A DNA stretch of 64,000 nucleotides from JAZDFC01 sp043808235 (GTDB taxonomy: Bacteria; Bacteroidota; Ignavibacteria; Ignavibacteriales; Melioribacteraceae), in NCBI GenBank assembly GCA_043808235.1, contig JAZDFC010000031.1, forward strand, positions 1 through 64,000, in the 5' to 3' direction. The notes beneath the pieces are model-generated. The model was not told where the DNA came from. It did not search any database and worked only from the letters and a program-made list of their open reading frames with translations. A program made the position numbers and the translations under genes. Position 1 is the first letter of the stretch; each line of letters begins with the position of its first letter. Below, piece by piece: positions 18,150-27,129 of the stretch.

Positions 18150-18295
18150 AATTGCCGAAATATTTTTATACAATTAATCCGTACTGAATTTAACAGAAGT
18201 CAATGAGGCACGAATAATCATCTAACTAAAAATATATTTTAAAATACTTCATTGACTTTCAATTTTAACTTATAGCGCAAACTTCGAGGAATGAT

Positions 18296-18589
18296 ATGAT
18301 TAATCTTTATGAAAAAGGCAATTTAGTTGGAGAAATTCAACAATTTGAGTTCCATCAAGGACACAAAGAAATGATTGATATTCCAAAATTTAGCGGTATG
18401 GAATATGTCCATGGACGTAGAGAACCGGATGTAGTCACTTTTAATTTACCTTTTTTCCATGATACGGCGGGTATCCATGAACTGGTAGATGAAGAAGGGA
18501 ATGTTATGGAAATTACTTTTGTCGATATCACCGTAAAAAATGACATTTCGTTCGTGAAAGCTTACGTTCAATCAATAAGGAAGTCCTAG
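18296..18589 (+). CDS. Uncharacterised 97-residue protein (paralogue A)
   Basis: A compact soluble protein without signal peptide. By my count 73 of 97 residues match the protein at 20517-20810, including QQFEF, QGHKEMID, PDVVTF, LVDEEGNVMEI and ISFVKAYV. The family is not one I recognise. A start-proximal GAGG lies upstream of the ATG. Unlike its paralogue it has no regulon element close upstream. Confidence 0.75.
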   Translation: MINLYEKGNLVGEIQQFEFHQGHKEMIDIPKFSGMEYVHGRREPDVVTFNLPFFHDTAGIHELVDEEGNVMEITFVDITVKNDISFVKAYVQSIRKS

Positions 18590-18638
18590 CAGGAAGAGTA
18601 TTATAAATAATTTACTTGTAAATTTATAATGCTCTCGT

Positions 18639-18678
18639 CCAAAAGGCGTAGTCTCGATTTCATCCTTTTGCTCGATTG
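18639..18678 (+). promoter_or_regulatory. Regulon element copy 8 (before lmo0937-like gene)
   Basis: CCAAAAGGCGTAGTCTC, then GATTTCATCCTTTTG, then CTCGATTG. It ends 108 nt before the ATG at 18786, the same spacing as copy 13, which precedes the paralogous gene. Confidence 0.55.
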
Positions 18679-18785
18679 TTGTACTCTAAACATGTTCATA
18701 TATTAAAACCAAGAATGAAATTAATCGTTAAACTTTTTGCGTAAATAAATTTTCGTAAAACACAAAAACAGAAAGGAATTATTCC

Positions 18786-18935
18786 ATGTTGTTCATAATC
18801 GCTATGATATTATTAATATTGTGGTTACTTGGATTGCTCACTTCTTACACCATGGGTGGTGTTATTCATGTTCTTTTAGTAATTGCAATAGTTATGGTAC
18901 TGGTTAGAATTATTAGCGGACACCGCGCACTCTAA
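18786..18935 (+). CDS. lmo0937-type small membrane protein (copy A)
   Basis: A 49-residue protein made almost wholly of two membrane helices around LGLLTSYTMGGVIHVLLVIA, matching the lmo0937 family of small stress-associated membrane proteins. GAAAGGA precedes the ATG. A paralogue at 30580-30729 shares 39 of 49 residues by my count, and the leader and element are duplicated too. Function unknown. Confidence 0.78.
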   Translation: MLFIIAMILLILWLLGLLTSYTMGGVIHVLLVIAIVMVLVRIISGHRAL

Positions 18936-19052
18936 CTTAAGGGTAGTTTTAACAAATACATATTCATCGTTTGCCCGGATGATTCTATGGATTTTATAAC
19001 GTTAGTAATGATTACTAATCTGAAACTAAAATAAATATGACAGCATAAATTT

Positions 19053-20123
19053 ATGAGTGAGCAAAGTAATCTATATCGCGGAACGCATATCCTTATTGGC
19101 GCGGCGGCATGTGTAATAATTATTGCAGGGATAAATCTTGCGCAATCGGTTGTAGTACTTTTTCTTGTTTCTATTTTCCTTGCTCTGCTAGGAGCTCCGC
19201 CGGTACTTTGGTTAAAGCAAAAACGCGTCCCATCCTGGTTTGCGGTTTTAATAGTTATGGCAGTAATGATAATAATATTAATTCTAATCGGTGCGCAAAT
19301 CGGCACATCCATTAGCGGCTTTTCAAATGAACTACCATTGCTGCAATCGCGTATCCGGGAACAAGTCTCGGAGTTAACATCATTACTCACGAGCAAAGGT
19401 TTTGTAGTTACCGAAAAATTTTTTCTTGAATATATTAATCCGGAAGCGGTAATGAAACTTACTGCCGGTTTACTATCGGGCTTGAGTTCTCTACTTTCCG
19501 ATCTTCTCCTCATCCTTCTCACGGTAACCTTTATCCTACTTGAAGTCTCCAGCTTTCCGGTAAAGCTTCGCGCCATACTTGGCGATCCCAACCATGCATT
19601 TCCCCGGTTCACAAAATTCGTTGCTGATATGCAACGCTATATGGTTATCAAAACTTTAATCAATTTAACTGCCGGAATTTTAATTACGGTCTGGATGTAC
19701 ATACTTGGTGTGCAATTTCCAGTTCTGTGGGGTTTCCTTGCTTTTCTACTTCATTATATACCTAATATCGGCGCCATTATATCCGCAATTCCTGCTGCTC
19801 TTCTTGCGCTTGTTGAAATCGGAATGGGCAGCGCCTTGCTGGTAATTGCAGGTAATCTTCTTGTTGGATTAATAATTGGCAATATGATTGAACCCCGGCT
19901 AATGGGGAGAAAACTTGGGCTCTCAACATTGGTCGTATTTCTCTCTTTGATTTTTTGGAGCAGTCTGCTCGGTTTGATTGGTGCGATTCTATCCATCCCG
20001 CTTACAATGGCAGTGAAGTTTGCATTTGAAAGCAATGAAAGCACAAGATGGATTGCTGTGCTTCTCGGATCAGAAAAGATAAATGAAGTTTCTATGCCTA
20101 TGAAAAAGAAGAAGAAGGAATAA
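19053..20123 (+). CDS. AI-2E family (PerM-like) membrane transporter
   Basis: A 356-residue protein with about eight membrane helices and the family motif FLLHYIPNIGAIISAIPAAL plus a later GNMIEPRLMGRKLGLS. Family members include TqsA, which exports autoinducer-2, and sodium/proton antiporters, so the substrate is undetermined. A Lys-rich tail (MKKKKKE) ends the protein. The gene follows the small lmo0937-type gene by 117 nt and could be read from the same promoter. Confidence 0.88.
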   Translation: MSEQSNLYRGTHILIGAAACVIIIAGINLAQSVVVLFLVSIFLALLGAPPVLWLKQKRVPSWFAVLIVMAVMIIILILIGAQIGTSISGFSNELPLLQSRIREQVSELTSLLTSKGFVVTEKFFLEYINPEAVMKLTAGLLSGLSSLLSDLLLILLTVTFILLEVSSFPVKLRAILGDPNHAFPRFTKFVADMQRYMVIKTLINLTAGILITVWMYILGVQFPVLWGFLAFLLHYIPNIGAIISAIPAALLALVEIGMGSALLVIAGNLLVGLIIGNMIEPRLMGRKLGLSTLVVFLSLIFWSSLLGLIGAILSIPLTMAVKFAFESNESTRWIAVLLGSEKINEVSMPMKKKKKE

Positions 20124-20246
20124 TGATAAAAAGACCACTAATTAAAAATGCATTATTCAATCGGAGAAAACGATCTCTGTTTAAATTCGCGAAGTGAGTG
20201 GGAATTATTATTGAGGCTGTCAAACTACATCCTTCTATCCTCTCAG

Positions 20247-20286
20247 CCAAAAGATGTAGTCCCTTTTTCATCCCTTTGCCCGATTG
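20247..20286 (+). promoter_or_regulatory. Regulon element copy 9, close to consensus
   Basis: CCAAAAGATGTAGTCCC, then TTTTTCATCCCTTTG, then CCCGATTG. It ends 91 nt before a 21-codon small frame at 20377 and 231 nt before the 97-residue protein gene at 20517. Confidence 0.65.
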
Positions 20287-20376
20287 TATTACAACTCGTG
20301 TAATTATATTTTTTATATACAAGCATTACTCAAATACATAAATGACTTGTGAAAACAATCAAAAGAGTTAATAATC

Positions 20377-20442
20377 ATGAAAAAGTTAGGTGTAATAATT
20401 CTATTTATAACTTTTGCTGTATTCCTTTTAATTTTCAATTGA
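20377..20442 (+). CDS. Possible 21-residue membrane microprotein
   Basis: ATG at 20377 opens 21 codons encoding MKKLGV, a hydrophobic stretch and LLIFN, a single membrane span. It lies at the usual distance (91 nt) from element copy 9, where other copies have their gene. No strong Shine-Dalgarno is seen. It could be a real microprotein or a leader peptide for the 97-residue gene 74 nt downstream. Confidence 0.35.
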   Translation: MKKLGVIILFITFAVFLLIFN

Positions 20443-20516
20443 AGTATTAGCGGAAAAGCTTTTGTATGGAAATAACAAAATGAATATGTAAAATTATTTT
20501 TAAACGGAGGAAAGAA

Positions 20517-20810
20517 ATGATTCATCTTTATGAGAGTGGAAATCTAATCGGAGATATTCAACAATTTGAATTCCTTCAAGGGCACAAAGAAATGATCGAC
20601 GTCCCGAAGTTTGGAGGAATGAAATATGTTCATGGCAAAAGACAACCGGATGTCGTCACTTTTAAGTTACCGTTTTTTAATTACAATGCCGGTATCCATC
20701 AGTTGGTAGATGAAGAAGGCAATGTGATGGAAATTGATTTTGTCGATGTTTTTTCATCAAATAAAATTTCCTTTGTGAAGGCATATGTTACATTAATACG
20801 GGAGTCATAG
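20517..20810 (+). CDS. Uncharacterised 97-residue protein (paralogue B)
   Basis: Paralogue of the protein at 18296-18589 (73 of 97 residues by my count), same length and no signal peptide. The conserved core contains IQQFEF, GHKEMID, PDVVTF and VDEEGNVMEI. An excellent ribosome site (GGAGGAAAG) precedes the ATG. Function unknown. It appears to be served by element copy 9. Confidence 0.78.
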   Translation: MIHLYESGNLIGDIQQFEFLQGHKEMIDVPKFGGMKYVHGKRQPDVVTFKLPFFNYNAGIHQLVDEEGNVMEIDFVDVFSSNKISFVKAYVTLIRES

Positions 20811-20864
20811 CAGTAGAATGGTTTCATAAATAGTGTTTTTATTATGCTCTTTTCGCAATCTCAG

Positions 20865-20904
20865 CCAAAAGATATAGTTCCTTTTTCATCCCTTTGATCG
20901 ATTG
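20865..20904 (+). promoter_or_regulatory. Regulon element copy 10
   Basis: CCAAAAGATATAGTTCC, then TTTTTCATCCCTTTG, then ATCGATTG. It ends 69 nt before the ATG at 20973. Confidence 0.62.
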
Positions 20905-20972
20905 ATCCGCCATTCATTTCTTTATATCATAGCTTTACATAGAAAAACCTATAAAACGATTATGGAACTCAC

Positions 20973-21647
20973 ATGAAAATTAAATCTATTTATATCCTTC
21001 TATTACTTCTTTTATTTACTGCTTTGAGTAACGCCCAACCAGCAAGAGGAAGAACTGTTATCAATTCGGATTCATACTTCCCTGCTAATAAAGACATAAC
21101 TTTGGTTTATGAATCATCATTTGGCGAATGTATTACAAATTATTTCAAAGATGGTCAATTTACAATAAGTGCGAGTGAAGGAGATGACTTCGAATATAAA
21201 CAGACTCTGTTAATCAAAGGAGAAGGTGTTTATGCGAAAGAAACGTATCAGTATTTTAAAATATTTTTGTTTATTACAAAAGAAGCATCGTTCACATACG
21301 GAAAACCTTTGTTGCGATTTCCCCTCCCTTTGTCACCGGGCATGAAGTGGGAATGGGAAGGAGACGAATATTCAGACGGTGATATAAATAAAGTGAAAGT
21401 TGCCGGAAAAGCTCTTGATATGGAATTCATAACAACGAAAGCCGGAAGATTTGAAGCGATAAAAGTAGAATCTATTGTGGAAGGTACAGACGATGCTAAA
21501 AATATAGTAACCGAGTGGTACGTAAAAGGTATCGGATTAATAAAAGCAAAGATAATAATTGAAGGCGGCGGAGTGATGGGATTTCTTAGGGATCTCCTGG
21601 GATATGGAACAATCGAATTTGAATTAAAAGAAATAAGAAAGCAATAA
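20973..21647 (+). CDS. Exported protein of unknown family
   Basis: A 224-residue protein with a clear signal peptide (cleavage near ALSNAQP) and a beta-rich body. Features such as SPGMKWEWEGDE and FEAIKVES, followed by an acidic linker and EWYVKGIGLIKAK, recall DUF3108-like periplasmic proteins, but the match is weak. Element copy 10 lies 69 nt upstream. The next gene starts 34 nt after its stop, so an operon is likely. Confidence 0.65.
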   Translation: MKIKSIYILLLLLLFTALSNAQPARGRTVINSDSYFPANKDITLVYESSFGECITNYFKDGQFTISASEGDDFEYKQTLLIKGEGVYAKETYQYFKIFLFITKEASFTYGKPLLRFPLPLSPGMKWEWEGDEYSDGDINKVKVAGKALDMEFITTKAGRFEAIKVESIVEGTDDAKNIVTEWYVKGIGLIKAKIIIEGGGVMGFLRDLLGYGTIEFELKEIRKQ

Positions 21648-21681
21648 ACAATTATCACTGTCACAAAATCCTAAAAAGAAT

Positions 21682-22893
21682 ATGTCGAAATTCAAATTAT
21701 TATTTCCTATAATTTTCTGCATTTCATTTGCATTGAGTATGCAAGCGCAGAAGAAATATCCAACTCTTATTCGCACCTCACTTGAAGATGAAATTATAAT
21801 TCTCTCCATTGATAAGTCTGTTTACTTTCCCGGTGACACAGTCAGTATAAAAGTCCAGCGGAACGACAGTTCGGCAACAACTCTTGCAACTCCCATTTTA
21901 CTTATTGAAGGAACTGCACTAAATTCTATCGACCACAGTAATATATACAAGGCTGTAATTCCTCAAGCCTGCGCACCGGATTTGTATCGGGTTCGGCTCA
22001 GAGTAAAAGATGCTCAAGGACGGCATTATATTTATGAGACAGATTGCCTTGTAAATGTCGAAGAACACCAGTTAATCGAGCAGATAAGCAATTATGTGCA
22101 AATTGAACCCGAAGCAGGCAGCGATGATATACGATCGGCTGTAACACTCGACCGTAGCCAGATACAAAACCTTCGAGTTATATTTCAGCGCGATAGTATT
22201 AGATCGGGGATGGGACCACAGTTTGTTATAATAAGGACGACAGTACTATTGCGGGATGGAACCGCTGCGCAAACTTTTGAACGGCGTGTCTTAACATTTC
22301 GTAGCGATAAAGACCCCAATAGGGACCGTGAAATGTTAATTCAATACCGTACAGCTTATGGCGCATATGCGGCAATTCGGTCGGAGGAATTTACACAAGT
22401 ACGGATACATTTGGACTCCCTGCCTGCCTGGTCTATTATCAAGATCAACATTGAACCTGACTACACCATAAAAATCGGCGATTATGATCAATCCAACTCA
22501 TATACACGCTATTTCCGCGTAAAAGGTCCTATGATTGAAATGGGTTTTTCTCTTGGTATTCCTAAGGTTTTGTTCGACACGCAGTCAAAAGACACACTAA
22601 ACTATGGTAACTATAGCGCGATGATTCGATTTTATTATGTGGACGGAATGTCAGGAAATCGATTCCCGGTTAATTGTGGAGTTGGAACTTTCGGTGTGAG
22701 TTCTCCCGTTGATATAAATGTTGAACGCGGCGGATTTGCTTTGTCGCTTTTCCTTGATGTGGTTGAAGTGATAAGAATACTTGGAATAGACTTAACCCAG
22801 AAAATTAATGCAGGTTTGGAATTTGTTCCGTTCTTTCCTATCGAAATGAGAGCGCGGTTTTTAATTGTAGCTCAGGTAGGTCTTGCACTCTAA
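21682..22893 (+). CDS. Exported beta-sandwich protein of unknown function
   Basis: A 403-residue protein with a signal peptide ending near SMQAQ. Residues about 35-135 look like an Ig/MG2-type domain (DKSVYFPGDTVSIKVQRND, then DLYRVRLRVKD), a fold used to bind or extend. The C-terminal part is beta-rich and ends in a hydrophobic stretch, compatible with an envelope protein. Probably co-transcribed with the preceding gene. Not assigned to a family. Confidence 0.62.
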   Translation: MSKFKLLFPIIFCISFALSMQAQKKYPTLIRTSLEDEIIILSIDKSVYFPGDTVSIKVQRNDSSATTLATPILLIEGTALNSIDHSNIYKAVIPQACAPDLYRVRLRVKDAQGRHYIYETDCLVNVEEHQLIEQISNYVQIEPEAGSDDIRSAVTLDRSQIQNLRVIFQRDSIRSGMGPQFVIIRTTVLLRDGTAAQTFERRVLTFRSDKDPNRDREMLIQYRTAYGAYAAIRSEEFTQVRIHLDSLPAWSIIKINIEPDYTIKIGDYDQSNSYTRYFRVKGPMIEMGFSLGIPKVLFDTQSKDTLNYGNYSAMIRFYYVDGMSGNRFPVNCGVGTFGVSSPVDINVERGGFALSLFLDVVEVIRILGIDLTQKINAGLEFVPFFPIEMRARFLIVAQVGLAL

Positions 22894-22974
22894 ATTCAGT
22901 TCACACACACTCATTAAGGAAATTGAAATAAATTAATTCCGGATTCTTAAAAGATATATTAATATGCTCTTATT

Positions 22975-24072
22975 TTAATAGTAAGTAAAAAATTTCTGTG
23001 TACTCACTTTATTTGTCACTATGGTCGCTATTGATTTGAATTTTGTTGAGCCAGTCCTTAACAGTTCAATCTCAAATTCCAAAGGATTATTTGGGTCTTT
23101 GTGAATGGAAATAATGTCGCCTCGTTTTCCATTACGTTTTATTGCTTCACATTGTAATCGGAATTCTTTTTTCTTGTCGTAATAGTAAATTCTTATATGC
23201 TGGTCTTTTAAGGTTCTTCCATCAATGCGAATATTTGCTATAGCATAAAACTGGGGATAACCTGCACCTGAAGCAGTATAAAGCATAGGAAAGTTCCAAA
23301 ATACAGGCATGGCTTTAAGCGCCATAATCGGAATTAGAATTACAGGGTCTTGACTTTTAGCACTCACATCAAAACCAGAAAGTGTCATTGCAAATTTTTC
23401 TTTCAAAGCAGGAACACTTACTGCCGATGCAGAGACAACTGGTGGAAGCATTTTAACTTTCTTTTTTGTCATGAACGGTAAATCAGTAGAAATTTTCTCA
23501 ATGATTTCCTTAAAAGGTTTTTGCTTACGTTCGTCAACAACTGAACCGCCAACTAAAAGCTGTTCAAGCAGTGTCACTTCACACAACTTTGTGTTTTTAT
23601 CACTGAGTAATTTATTCCAGTATTCGGCAACCTGTTTTTGAAAGTTCTTTGCACTTTTAGAATTGTCAAGCATTACACTGATGTTTGCTTCATAGTTTAA
23701 AAAAAAGCCACCTGCTGTAAAGTTGGATGAACCAACAATTACCTTTTCAATTTCTTTATTGCCGAATAGATATACTTTTGGGTGAAAAGTGATATCAAAG
23801 TTTCTATCATGGTGGATGTAAAGATTGTCTTTGGCAAATGTTTTCAGATTTATCAATGCCTGATAGGATGTATTGTTTTGATCAATTCCTGCAATTACAG
23901 AAGTTTTGCCTCCGTTATTCGCAAAGTCGGAAAGCTCGTTGTAAATTCTACTGATTCCTGAATTTCGGCTATATGCAACTGCCACTTTGAAGTCGGAATA
24001 TTTTCCACTTTTCAGTGTTTTGGCGATTTCTTCGCCTGCTGTGTTTTCATGTGTTAAAAATGTAAGTTCCAT
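22975..24072 (-). CDS. PLD-fold restriction endonuclease, BfiI/NgoFVII-like
   Basis: A 365-residue protein with a phospholipase-D-type nuclease domain in its N-terminal half. The single HxK motif is ITFHPKVYLF (His97, Lys99), followed by VGSSNFTAGG (Asn117) and NYEANI. One PLD motif per chain means the active site forms in a dimer, as in BfiI and NgoFVII-family enzymes. The C-terminal half (about 200-365) is likely the DNA-recognition part. It is the last gene of a four-gene operon, 1 nt after a DNA methyltransferase, which strongly supports a restriction role. Confidence 0.82.
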   Translation of the reverse strand: MELTFLTHENTAGEEIAKTLKSGKYSDFKVAVAYSRNSGISRIYNELSDFANNGGKTSVIAGIDQNNTSYQALINLKTFAKDNLYIHHDRNFDITFHPKVYLFGNKEIEKVIVGSSNFTAGGFFLNYEANISVMLDNSKSAKNFQKQVAEYWNKLLSDKNTKLCEVTLLEQLLVGGSVVDERKQKPFKEIIEKISTDLPFMTKKKVKMLPPVVSASAVSVPALKEKFAMTLSGFDVSAKSQDPVILIPIMALKAMPVFWNFPMLYTASGAGYPQFYAIANIRIDGRTLKDQHIRIYYYDKKKEFRLQCEAIKRNGKRGDIISIHKDPNNPLEFEIELLRTGSTKFKSIATIVTNKVSTQKFFTYY

Positions 24073-24073
24073 A

Positions 24074-25645
24074 TTATTTTCGTTGTAATACTAAAATTGA
24101 TTCTGTGTTGATTGAGTTTTTTGAATGAATCATGTATGACTGTTGAACGGTCATGCAGATTTTCTCAATAATTTTAAAATTGTTTTCCTGAGCAATTAGC
24201 CCAATAAAGTCATCTGTCGGAATATTTATAGATTCATTTCCTGCGGTTGTTCTATTATTACCTACAACAAAGAACGCATACTTATTTTTCTTTAAAACTT
24301 GTGATACCTGATTAATTCCTTGGTGCATATCAATAAAGTATTTGTAAAGCAATGAAGCAATGTTTTTCCTTCGGAACCCAACATCTGAGTTTTTATTCAG
24401 TAAATAAATTTTCTTCAACAGGTGTATAATTTCTCTTGGCAAAACTGATTTTTCAAAATTCTTTTCAAGCTCTTTGTCTAACAGAACTCTTTTAGATTTC
24501 GTTATTTCTCGGTTCCCAATTAGAGTTTCTTCCAACTTCCTAAAACTACTTTTATCAGTAAATCCAAAAGTAAAAAGTGAAAGCCGATCCGTGTCCACAT
24601 AGGGTAATGCCGTTGCGTAAGGCGGAGATGTAACCACTACATCAATTGAATTCCTTTTTAGGTTTGCACTTTTCATCAAAGTTCTGATGTCACCCAAATA
24701 ATTTTCAACTTTTGAGTTTAACTCAAAGCGGTTAAGCAATTGAAACTTTTCAAGGCTTTCAATTCGTTCAAAAAGATTTTCCTTGAATATTTCAATCAGG
24801 TTTTCAGGCGGTGTATCAAGACGCCTTCTTATTCTTAGTTGTGTAGGGTCTTGGTAAGAAAACTCCCTTAGCAAATTACTAAGAACAATATTTGAAAAAA
24901 GTTGTGATGTTGTGTGTGGTATTTGCTGTATAATTTCCTGAATGAAGATTACTTTTTTCAAATTGTTATCAGGAAACCATTTTTGCAAATATTTTATATC
25001 TAGTTTATTTCCATAATTTTCAATTTTATTTTTTTGCCAGCCCTTATCCTCTTTTAAATTTTCAAATGCTTTTCTAATTATATTCAAATCCTCTTGGTTC
25101 AGCAAAATGCTTTTTACTTTGGCTTTAGCCAAAAGAAAGGCTATTGGGTTAATATCAACGCCAATTGCATTTGCGCCAAAAAGAAAACTTTCAACTAAAG
25201 TAGTGCCGCTTCCGCAAAACGGGTCCAAAACTGTATCGCCTTTTTTGATACCTGCATAATTTAGAAATGCTTTAGCAAGTTGAGGATAGAATCTGCCTTT
25301 GTATTCGTGTAAAGAATGAGTCAGATATCGTATTTCCCTTGATTTATTGGGCTTGATTTCGCCAAAGAAATTAGGTATATACTTCTGATAACTCTCCACA
25401 ACTGCTTGATCAGTCAATATATTTGACCTACCTGAATTTTCATTTTGAAAATGAAACTCACTATAAAAAGTTAGCTTTTTAAGCTCATCTTCGTCAAGTA
25501 GATTGATTGTTGTAAAGGAAATTCCTTTATCGGTAACTGATTTTTGTTTTACACTCGGAAACTGATTTTCAAATTCTTTTAAAGCAAGTTCCTTTTCGTA
25601 GTCCCGCAGTTTATATTTCGAAAAGTCAATTTGATATTTATACAT
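24074..25645 (-). CDS. DNA methyltransferase 2 of restriction-modification system
   Basis: A 523-residue SAM-dependent DNA methyltransferase. The SAM-binding motif I is VLDPFCGSGTTLVES (about 138-152) followed by AIGVDINPIAFLLAKAK, and the catalytic motif IV is VVTSPPYATALPY (about 342). The leading HSLHEYKGRFYPQLAKAFL segment is typical of this amino-methyltransferase group. TSPPY occurs in N4-cytosine and some N6-adenine enzymes. Together with the neighbouring methyltransferase it suggests protection of the two strands of an asymmetric site. Confidence 0.88.
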   Translation of the reverse strand: MYKYQIDFSKYKLRDYEKELALKEFENQFPSVKQKSVTDKGISFTTINLLDEDELKKLTFYSEFHFQNENSGRSNILTDQAVVESYQKYIPNFFGEIKPNKSREIRYLTHSLHEYKGRFYPQLAKAFLNYAGIKKGDTVLDPFCGSGTTLVESFLFGANAIGVDINPIAFLLAKAKVKSILLNQEDLNIIRKAFENLKEDKGWQKNKIENYGNKLDIKYLQKWFPDNNLKKVIFIQEIIQQIPHTTSQLFSNIVLSNLLREFSYQDPTQLRIRRRLDTPPENLIEIFKENLFERIESLEKFQLLNRFELNSKVENYLGDIRTLMKSANLKRNSIDVVVTSPPYATALPYVDTDRLSLFTFGFTDKSSFRKLEETLIGNREITKSKRVLLDKELEKNFEKSVLPREIIHLLKKIYLLNKNSDVGFRRKNIASLLYKYFIDMHQGINQVSQVLKKNKYAFFVVGNNRTTAGNESINIPTDDFIGLIAQENNFKIIEKICMTVQQSYMIHSKNSINTESILVLQRK

Positions 25646-25648
25646 ATA

Positions 25649-26791
25649 TTATTTCATATTCGTAAATAATACGATTCTTTCTGTTTTGATATTTCCGATT
25701 TTCGGATTGAATGACTTCTTACTCAACTTTAAATTTCTAGAGAACTCTGTAACAAATTTGAAAGGTGTTCTTTCGGCTGCTTGTTTCAGTATTTTATTAT
25801 TTTGAATATTTCTGCCTTTCAATATTGAATCCCCAATTACAAGGACAAAGTAAGTACCGGGTTTAAGAATATTGCTTGTATTTAAAAAACAAGTCTCCAT
25901 ATCCCGCATAAAATCAAATTCATTAGGTCCGTTTTTCTTTGAATAGTCAGCATGAGCACCAATTTCTGATTTTCGTAACTTATGTGGATTCATGTCCAAC
26001 CAAAACAATCTGTATTTATGATACAGATGATAATCATAGGCGTTGGGATATGGGGGCGAAGTAACTGCAAGGTCAGCAGTATTTTCATTGAAGACATTTT
26101 TAGTTCTCGTATCAGCAACTTTAAAAACGGATTTTCCATTTTCGATAAGTTTGCTTGACTCATTCATAATTTTTCTCAATTTATTGAGTTGGTTTGAAAA
26201 TTTATGGTATGTGTAAAAATGAGTTATGTTTTTAGGAACACGAACATATCTCGTATCGCTGTCTTGTCGTGATACATTGATAATGATTCCTGAAAATGCA
26301 ACATGGCAAAAATCGATCAGGTCCTTGTCTGTAAGTTTGTCAATCTCCTCTTTAATTATTACAAGTTCATTGATTACAAATTCCTCGAACCATAATTCAA
26401 GTTTAACGATGTCGGGTTTTGCAATTCCGTTTTTCTGGCCTGAATATAAATGGTCAATTCGAATGTAAATTTTGTTTAGTAAGCTGTCGAGCGATGTAAG
26501 TTTATTATTGGTAATCGGTGTTGTTTTTACTTTTGAAATGAGAACTGCAAGTTCGTTTACATCGTTACCGATTGCATTTCGTCCTAGTATGTTGGCCTCA
26601 ACCGCTGTTGTTCCGCTTCCAAGAAAAGGTTCATAAACTGTGTCTCCTTCATCTGAAAGTTGTTGAATGAAATGACGAGGGATTTGTGGAATGAACTTAG
26701 CCGGATATGGGTGTATCGAGTTTGTTGCAGAGTCAGTTGATGCCTCTGCAAAATCCCAATCAATTTTTTCTAAGGTTTCTATCTCTGTCAT
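25649..26791 (-). CDS. DNA methyltransferase 1 of restriction-modification system
   Basis: A 380-residue SAM-dependent DNA methyltransferase with an IHPYPAKFIPQIPRHFI leader, motif I as VYEPFLGSGTTAVEAN (about 55-70), AIGNDVNELAVLIS, and motif IV as AVTSPPYPNAYDYHLY (about 247). The start overlaps the controller gene by 4 nt (ATGA), indicating translational coupling. It is clearly different in sequence from methyltransferase 2, as expected when each modifies one strand of a non-palindromic target. Confidence 0.88.
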   Translation of the reverse strand: MTEIETLEKIDWDFAEASTDSATNSIHPYPAKFIPQIPRHFIQQLSDEGDTVYEPFLGSGTTAVEANILGRNAIGNDVNELAVLISKVKTTPITNNKLTSLDSLLNKIYIRIDHLYSGQKNGIAKPDIVKLELWFEEFVINELVIIKEEIDKLTDKDLIDFCHVAFSGIIINVSRQDSDTRYVRVPKNITHFYTYHKFSNQLNKLRKIMNESSKLIENGKSVFKVADTRTKNVFNENTADLAVTSPPYPNAYDYHLYHKYRLFWLDMNPHKLRKSEIGAHADYSKKNGPNEFDFMRDMETCFLNTSNILKPGTYFVLVIGDSILKGRNIQNNKILKQAAERTPFKFVTEFSRNLKLSKKSFNPKIGNIKTERIVLFTNMK

Positions 26792-27099
26792 TTCTTGAGG
26801 TTTCTCAAATAGGTTAATTTGTTCTCTGCTACTTGCAGAGCTTCCACTCCATAATCTTCATCAAGTACTTTGTATGCAATCTGGTCACTAAGGAATGCCA
26901 CACGTAAGTCCTTTTTGCTAACCTTGAAAATCTTTGAGATACGTTCAATCAAATCCAAGTTTGCACTTCTCTCATTGCGTTCAATTTTGCTTAATGTTGA
27001 CTGGTCAATGTCCAGTTGTGCGGCAAGTTTTCTAAGAGGCATTTCGTTATCCTCTCTTAACTTCCGCAATTTTTCTCCGAATGTTTCGACTTTTTGCAT
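26788..27099 (-). CDS. XRE-type controller protein of the R-M operon
   Basis: A 103-residue DNA-binding protein. The HTH_3 domain runs over residues about 5-62 (FGEKLRKLREDNEMPLRKLA, then QLDIDQSTLSKIERNER), with a short helical C-terminus. The start at 27099 is chosen because a promoter (27130-27160) and a palindrome over its start site lie just upstream. The frame continues upstream to 27261 only through the degraded regulon element, which would not be transcribed. As first gene of the R-M operon it fits a C-protein role that delays or limits expression. Confidence 0.82.
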   Translation of the reverse strand: MQKVETFGEKLRKLREDNEMPLRKLAAQLDIDQSTLSKIERNERSANLDLIERISKIFKVSKKDLRVAFLSDQIAYKVLDEDYGVEALQVAENKLTYLRNLKK

Positions 27100-27116
27100 A
27101 GATAAAATATTGTCTT

Positions 27117-27129
27117 GACAATTATTGTC
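27117..27129. promoter_or_regulatory. Putative controller operator palindrome
   Basis: GACAATTATTGTC is a perfect 13-bp palindrome (6-bp arms, 1-nt centre) at the expected transcription start of the R-M operon, 18 nt before the controller start codon. It is a good candidate for autoregulation by the XRE protein. Confidence 0.6.
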
